A stretch of 64,000 nucleotides of DNA, from contig JAVHKY010000012.1 of NCBI GenBank assembly GCA_035079385.1, forward strand, positions 682,001 through 746,000, written 5' to 3'. Below are positions 60,951-64,000 of the stretch, piece by piece. How positions within the stretch are numbered: position 1 is the stretch's first letter; each line of letters opens with the position of its first letter. The position numbers and the translations under genes are program-made. This DNA comes from Aspidiotus rigidus. Taxonomy: Eukaryota; Arthropoda; Insecta; Hemiptera; Diaspididae. The notes under the pieces were generated by a model. It did no database searches, was not told where the DNA came from, and was given only the letters and a program-made list of their open reading frames with translations.

Positions 60951-62877
60951 TATTCATCTTCCTCTTCTTCTCGCAAATCTGGATGTTGATGGCACACAGG
61001 TATCGAGTAGTGGTTCTGCATTTGCCTATTCTATTACTGGTCCACCTACGGTAGCCGCAAATGCAGACACCTGGTTACATGCTTCTTCAAACCTAGCAAG
61101 CTGGATACCAGGCCACTCAGGGCAAGCGCTTCATCTACCCCGACCCCATAAAGAGACCGACTAAGCTTGTCCCACTCGCGCTTCCTCGCCTCACGCTCAA
61201 ATAAGGTGTGCTATGGTCCATCATCCCGCCCTTGGTTACAATTCGAACACGTTGCCTGCTCAACTTTCCTTAACTTCTCGTGAAGGTACTTGTTGAAGCA
61301 GCCATGGCCGCTTAACACCTGGGTCAGGTGAAAGTTCAGCTGACCATGAAGTCGGTCCATCTACTCATCAAGGTCTGGTATTAGCACACGGGTTGCCCAT
61401 GTACCCAACTCGCTCTGGACAATTCGCTTTCCATTTTACAAGCAAGGAGCGCCTGGCCTCCTGCTTGACCCATAAAGCCTCTTGATTGGTCGACTCGTTG
61501 TAGTCTTCTTTGCTTTGAACACCACCGCTCACTCCTCAGCAAGGAGCTCGATTGGTGGTAAACGTGCTAATATGCAAAGAGCCTCCATCGAGACAGTGCA
61601 GTAGGCACCAACAAACCACAGCGCAGCTCTTCATTGGATTTACCACCACTCTCGTTCTGTATTGTATCTTCACCAAGTCCACCATATAGGAGGATCAACA
61701 AGGCGGTGCTCATCATGATCCTTCTTCTTGCTTCTTGCAGTCCTCCTATGTTCCTCATCAGGCGGCTTGGGTATCCACTACCCTGTCCATCTTTTCCGCT
61801 GCCATCAGGAAATAGTGCCTGAAGCTCAGCATTGAGTCGAACCAAATGTCAGTACCGACCCCTGCGGTACCCCATAAGTAACAGGGCACTTTGCTGTACC
61901 AGCAAATTCTCAGCTTGGATTTCATGACTAGCTGCTGATCATCCTGAGCAAGTATATGGGCACTTCTGGGTCCAAGAGGGCTTCTAATATCATCTTCCGT
62001 GGAATCGAGTTGAACGCATTTCTTATGTCGAGGCTGACGGCTGCGCAAAACAAACGTGTAACAATTGTCGATTTGTCTATCCTCTTCAGCCGGATCCCAC
62101 GACAGCGTCCAGTTTGAAAACCGTACTGACTACTAGATGATATCTCTTTCCTTCAGATAGCTCGCAAGTTAATTGGCTACCACACTCTCTTCAGGAGTTT
62201 CTCAACATTGTCTTGCAGACAGTGGTCAATAAGAAGATGGTAGGCCAGGTGATTTATCCTTCCTATCAATCAACGCTAGTCTGGTTTTCTTCCATCGCAC
62301 AGGGGACAGTCCCCCAACAATTGCCGCATTGAATGTATAACAAGCAATGGAATGTATGGCGCTTCAGACTGGATTTGGAATCTCATCCGGGCCCGGAGCC
62401 TTCCAATACTTACCCCGCAGTCTATTGACTGCTGCATCCATCTCTTCGGTACCTAGGAGGGATACACCATCCTCTTATACTATTCGTAGCGTTACCATTG
62501 GTGGTGGCTGCTGTGGGAACAAGCCGTCAATGGCCGGGTTCATTTGGATCATTGTTGAGAGGCCTTTTAGCTTTTTCAGCACTATCTTATAAGACTTGGC
62601 AGATGGATCTTCCTCTTCCATCTCGCACAGCTCTTTCCATGCAGCTCTGTTGCTGTCTTTGATGGCTTTCTTCAGCTTTTTACGAGCCAGCTGGTATTCA
62701 AGTGCAACCACACACGCCCCTTCGCAGCCTCTACTACGCTGGTATATCCGGCGCTGACGGTTGCACTCTTTTCTTACCTCGGCAATATTATTGGTCCACC
62801 AGTAAACGGCTCTCCTGTTCTTTGGTGGACCTTGTATAGAGTATAATGCCCTGCGCATAGACGTCGCGCATACCGAG
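60950..62877 (-). pseudogene. Decayed R1-like non-LTR reverse transcriptase
   Basis: Minus-strand pieces in order from high coordinates: WWTNNIAEVRKECNRQRRIY and KLKKAIKDSNRAAWKELCE (linker before the RT), DGLFPQQPP, KAPGPDEIPN (near 62,385), a post-RT piece with WFDSMLSFRHYFLMAAEKMD, and a C-terminal piece with WSAELSPDPGVKRPW and LLQQVPS. Several stops and frameshifts interrupt it. R1-clade elements usually target rDNA or simple repeats, but this copy sits in an intron. Its upstream part is split off by the nested DNA elements at 62.88 kb; codons reading YELNKLRVAT follow at the right edge of the window. Confidence 0.75.
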
Positions 62878-63930
62878 CAGGGCTGCTTAGCCAAGCCTAA
62901 GCCATTAGCCGTTAACCGAGCTAAAGTATTGCAGCCAAAAATTTCAGCTTCAGCTTGCGGCTCAAACTTACAACTTTGAAAAATTTGGCTTTCAGCTTCG
63001 GCATTTGGAAAAATTCAGCTGGCTTTTGGCTTAATTTGGCTAGTTTAATTCAGCTGATTTTCGTCTGATCAATATGCAACGATCACGAGAATTGGAGCTT
63101 TGACACTCGTGCGGAAGATACCATTCTCCAGTTTGCCTTCATCTCGATTGGATGACCGCACTACAAGCTTCTATGCTGAAGGCCGAACAGCTGAACAGAA
63201 CCGGAATTGAGTGTCGTGAGGCCATTTCCATGAAGATGATTCTTCGCACTCGTTTTGGGGGGCCCTTATACAAGGGTAATTTTTTTTTTTTTTTAGCTAT
63301 AAGAAATTAAAGTTTGAGGGGGGTTTCTTCATTGGACCAGGGGATCACGACACCCCTGAATCTTTCTCATTTTTGCCAATTCTTCGGCAAAGCCAATATG
63401 GCTCTTGAAAATGGAGCAGTTGAACACTCAAGCAGTGCTCTACCCTACTTTGCGGGAATCATGAGCTAGAAAAAATCAGAAAAAATTTGTCTTATTTTAG
63501 CTTTTGGCTTAGGAAGGTTTAAATAGAGCTGGCTTTCAGCTTCGCTTTTATCAGTATAAATTCGGCTGGATTCGACTTTTGGCTTTCGGCTTACAGCTGG
63601 CTGCAATACTCTGAACCGAGCAATTTTCAGCCAAGATTAGCTAGCCATTATCTAGCTAATGAAATAACGGTAGCCATTAGCTTAGATGTTATCCATTCAA
63701 ATTGGAATTATCGGCTAATTCTAATATTCATTTCTTTTCCCCACAGTCACCCCTCCACATTGGACAATTGGAGCGACTCCATCTGCTATTTTAAGCTGTC
63801 AGCTGTTAGCTCTTAGCTGTTAGCCATTCTATTTCGGTCCAAAATTAGCTAGCTGTTAGCTAGACAATGAGACTGGGTTAGCCGTCATAGCCCAAGGGTT
63901 AGCTTTTAGCTAATTAGCTAACCAGCCCTA
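62878..63930. mobile_element. DNA element with AGGGCTG ends, host of a nested hAT
   Basis: The left end CAGGGCTGCTTAGCC and the right end in reverse complement, TAGGGCTGGTTAGCT, are flanked by ATACCGAG and TTACTGAG (6 of 8 identical), a decayed 8-bp duplication. TTAGCTAGC-type motifs fill the part outside the nested element, as subterminal arrays. It has no ORF and was inserted in the R1-like RT. Confidence 0.65.
62922..63613. mobile_element. hAT-like element, second copy, 692 bp, nested
   Basis: The ends TAAAGTATTGCAGCC and GGCTGCAATACTCTG are those of the 20.69-kb element, with the exact 8-bp duplication AACCGAGC at 62914-62921 and 63614-63621. The subterminal parts are again GGCTTT(C/T)GGCTT arrays. 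The interior differs from the first copy and has no inverted minisatellite. Confidence 0.88.
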
Positions 63931-64000
63931 TTACTGAGAGACAGCTGACCGGTACAACATTGCTTACGTCGCTACACGAAGTTTGTTGAGCTCGTACAGA

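Overview
The window is nuclear DNA from an arthropod, most likely an insect. It carries four multi-exon host genes with short GT-AG introns and proteins of typical insect architecture, plus one intronless-coding microgene. They sit in an AT-rich background full of decayed transposons, foldback elements and minisatellites. I cannot fix the species from sequence alone.

Left third (1-22.3 kb): no intact conserved host gene was recognised. It holds a 1.6-kb tandem duplication of decayed non-LTR retrotransposon tails (1-3.0 kb), a MITE (3.46 kb), a degenerate ~105-bp tandem repeat (4.2-4.8 kb), an LTR-retrotransposon gag remnant (4.9-5.4 kb) and a Ginger-like element with TATA target duplications and hairpin-bearing TIRs (5.42-6.23 kb). 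Further along are a decayed Jockey-like reverse transcriptase (7.9-9.2 kb), several TA-flanked MITEs and foldbacks (10.3-14.5 kb) and a decayed TE-like gene (13.7-15.3 kb). A 3.9-kb orphan element with ~0.3-kb inverted ends carries two small ORFs (15.5-19.4 kb). A hAT-like element with a perfect 8-bp target duplication closes the region (20.69-22.32 kb).

Middle (22.9-43.8 kb): a compact block of host genes. Ajuba (jub, +) is convergent with the 36-residue oligosaccharyltransferase subunit Ost4 (-). Ost4 is divergent from Stam (+, VHS-UIM-SH3-GAT). Su(dx)/Itch/WWP-type HECT E3 ligase (+, C2-4xWW-HECT, 14 exons) follows. Its third intron, about 74 nt originally, now holds a 2-kb Penelope-like element with perfect 171-bp inverted ends. 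Su(dx) is convergent with GTP cyclohydrolase I (Punch/GCH1, -).

Right third (44.2-64 kb): this is essentially intron of GTP cyclohydrolase I. The last three exons lie at 43.7-44.2 kb and the next one upstream at 60.3-60.5 kb, so one intron is 16.1 kb. The N-terminal exons lie beyond the window. The intron contains a 6.4-kb inverted composite element (48.38-54.76 kb) with two inverted copies of an exon resembling the N-terminal domain of TDP-43. It also contains a 5'-truncated LINE insertion in one arm only, a foldback built from ~46-bp minisatellite units (54.8-58 kb), an RTE-like RT (58.3-59.2 kb), an R1-like RT (61-62.9 kb) and a hAT-like element nested in another DNA element (62.88-63.93 kb).

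The host genes share a loose theme. Stam is a sorting adaptor for ubiquitinated receptors, Su(dx) family ligases ubiquitinate receptors such as Notch, and Ajuba is a junctional scaffold of Hippo signalling that here carries two PPxY motifs, the class of peptide bound by WW domains. I regard their adjacency as probable coincidence.
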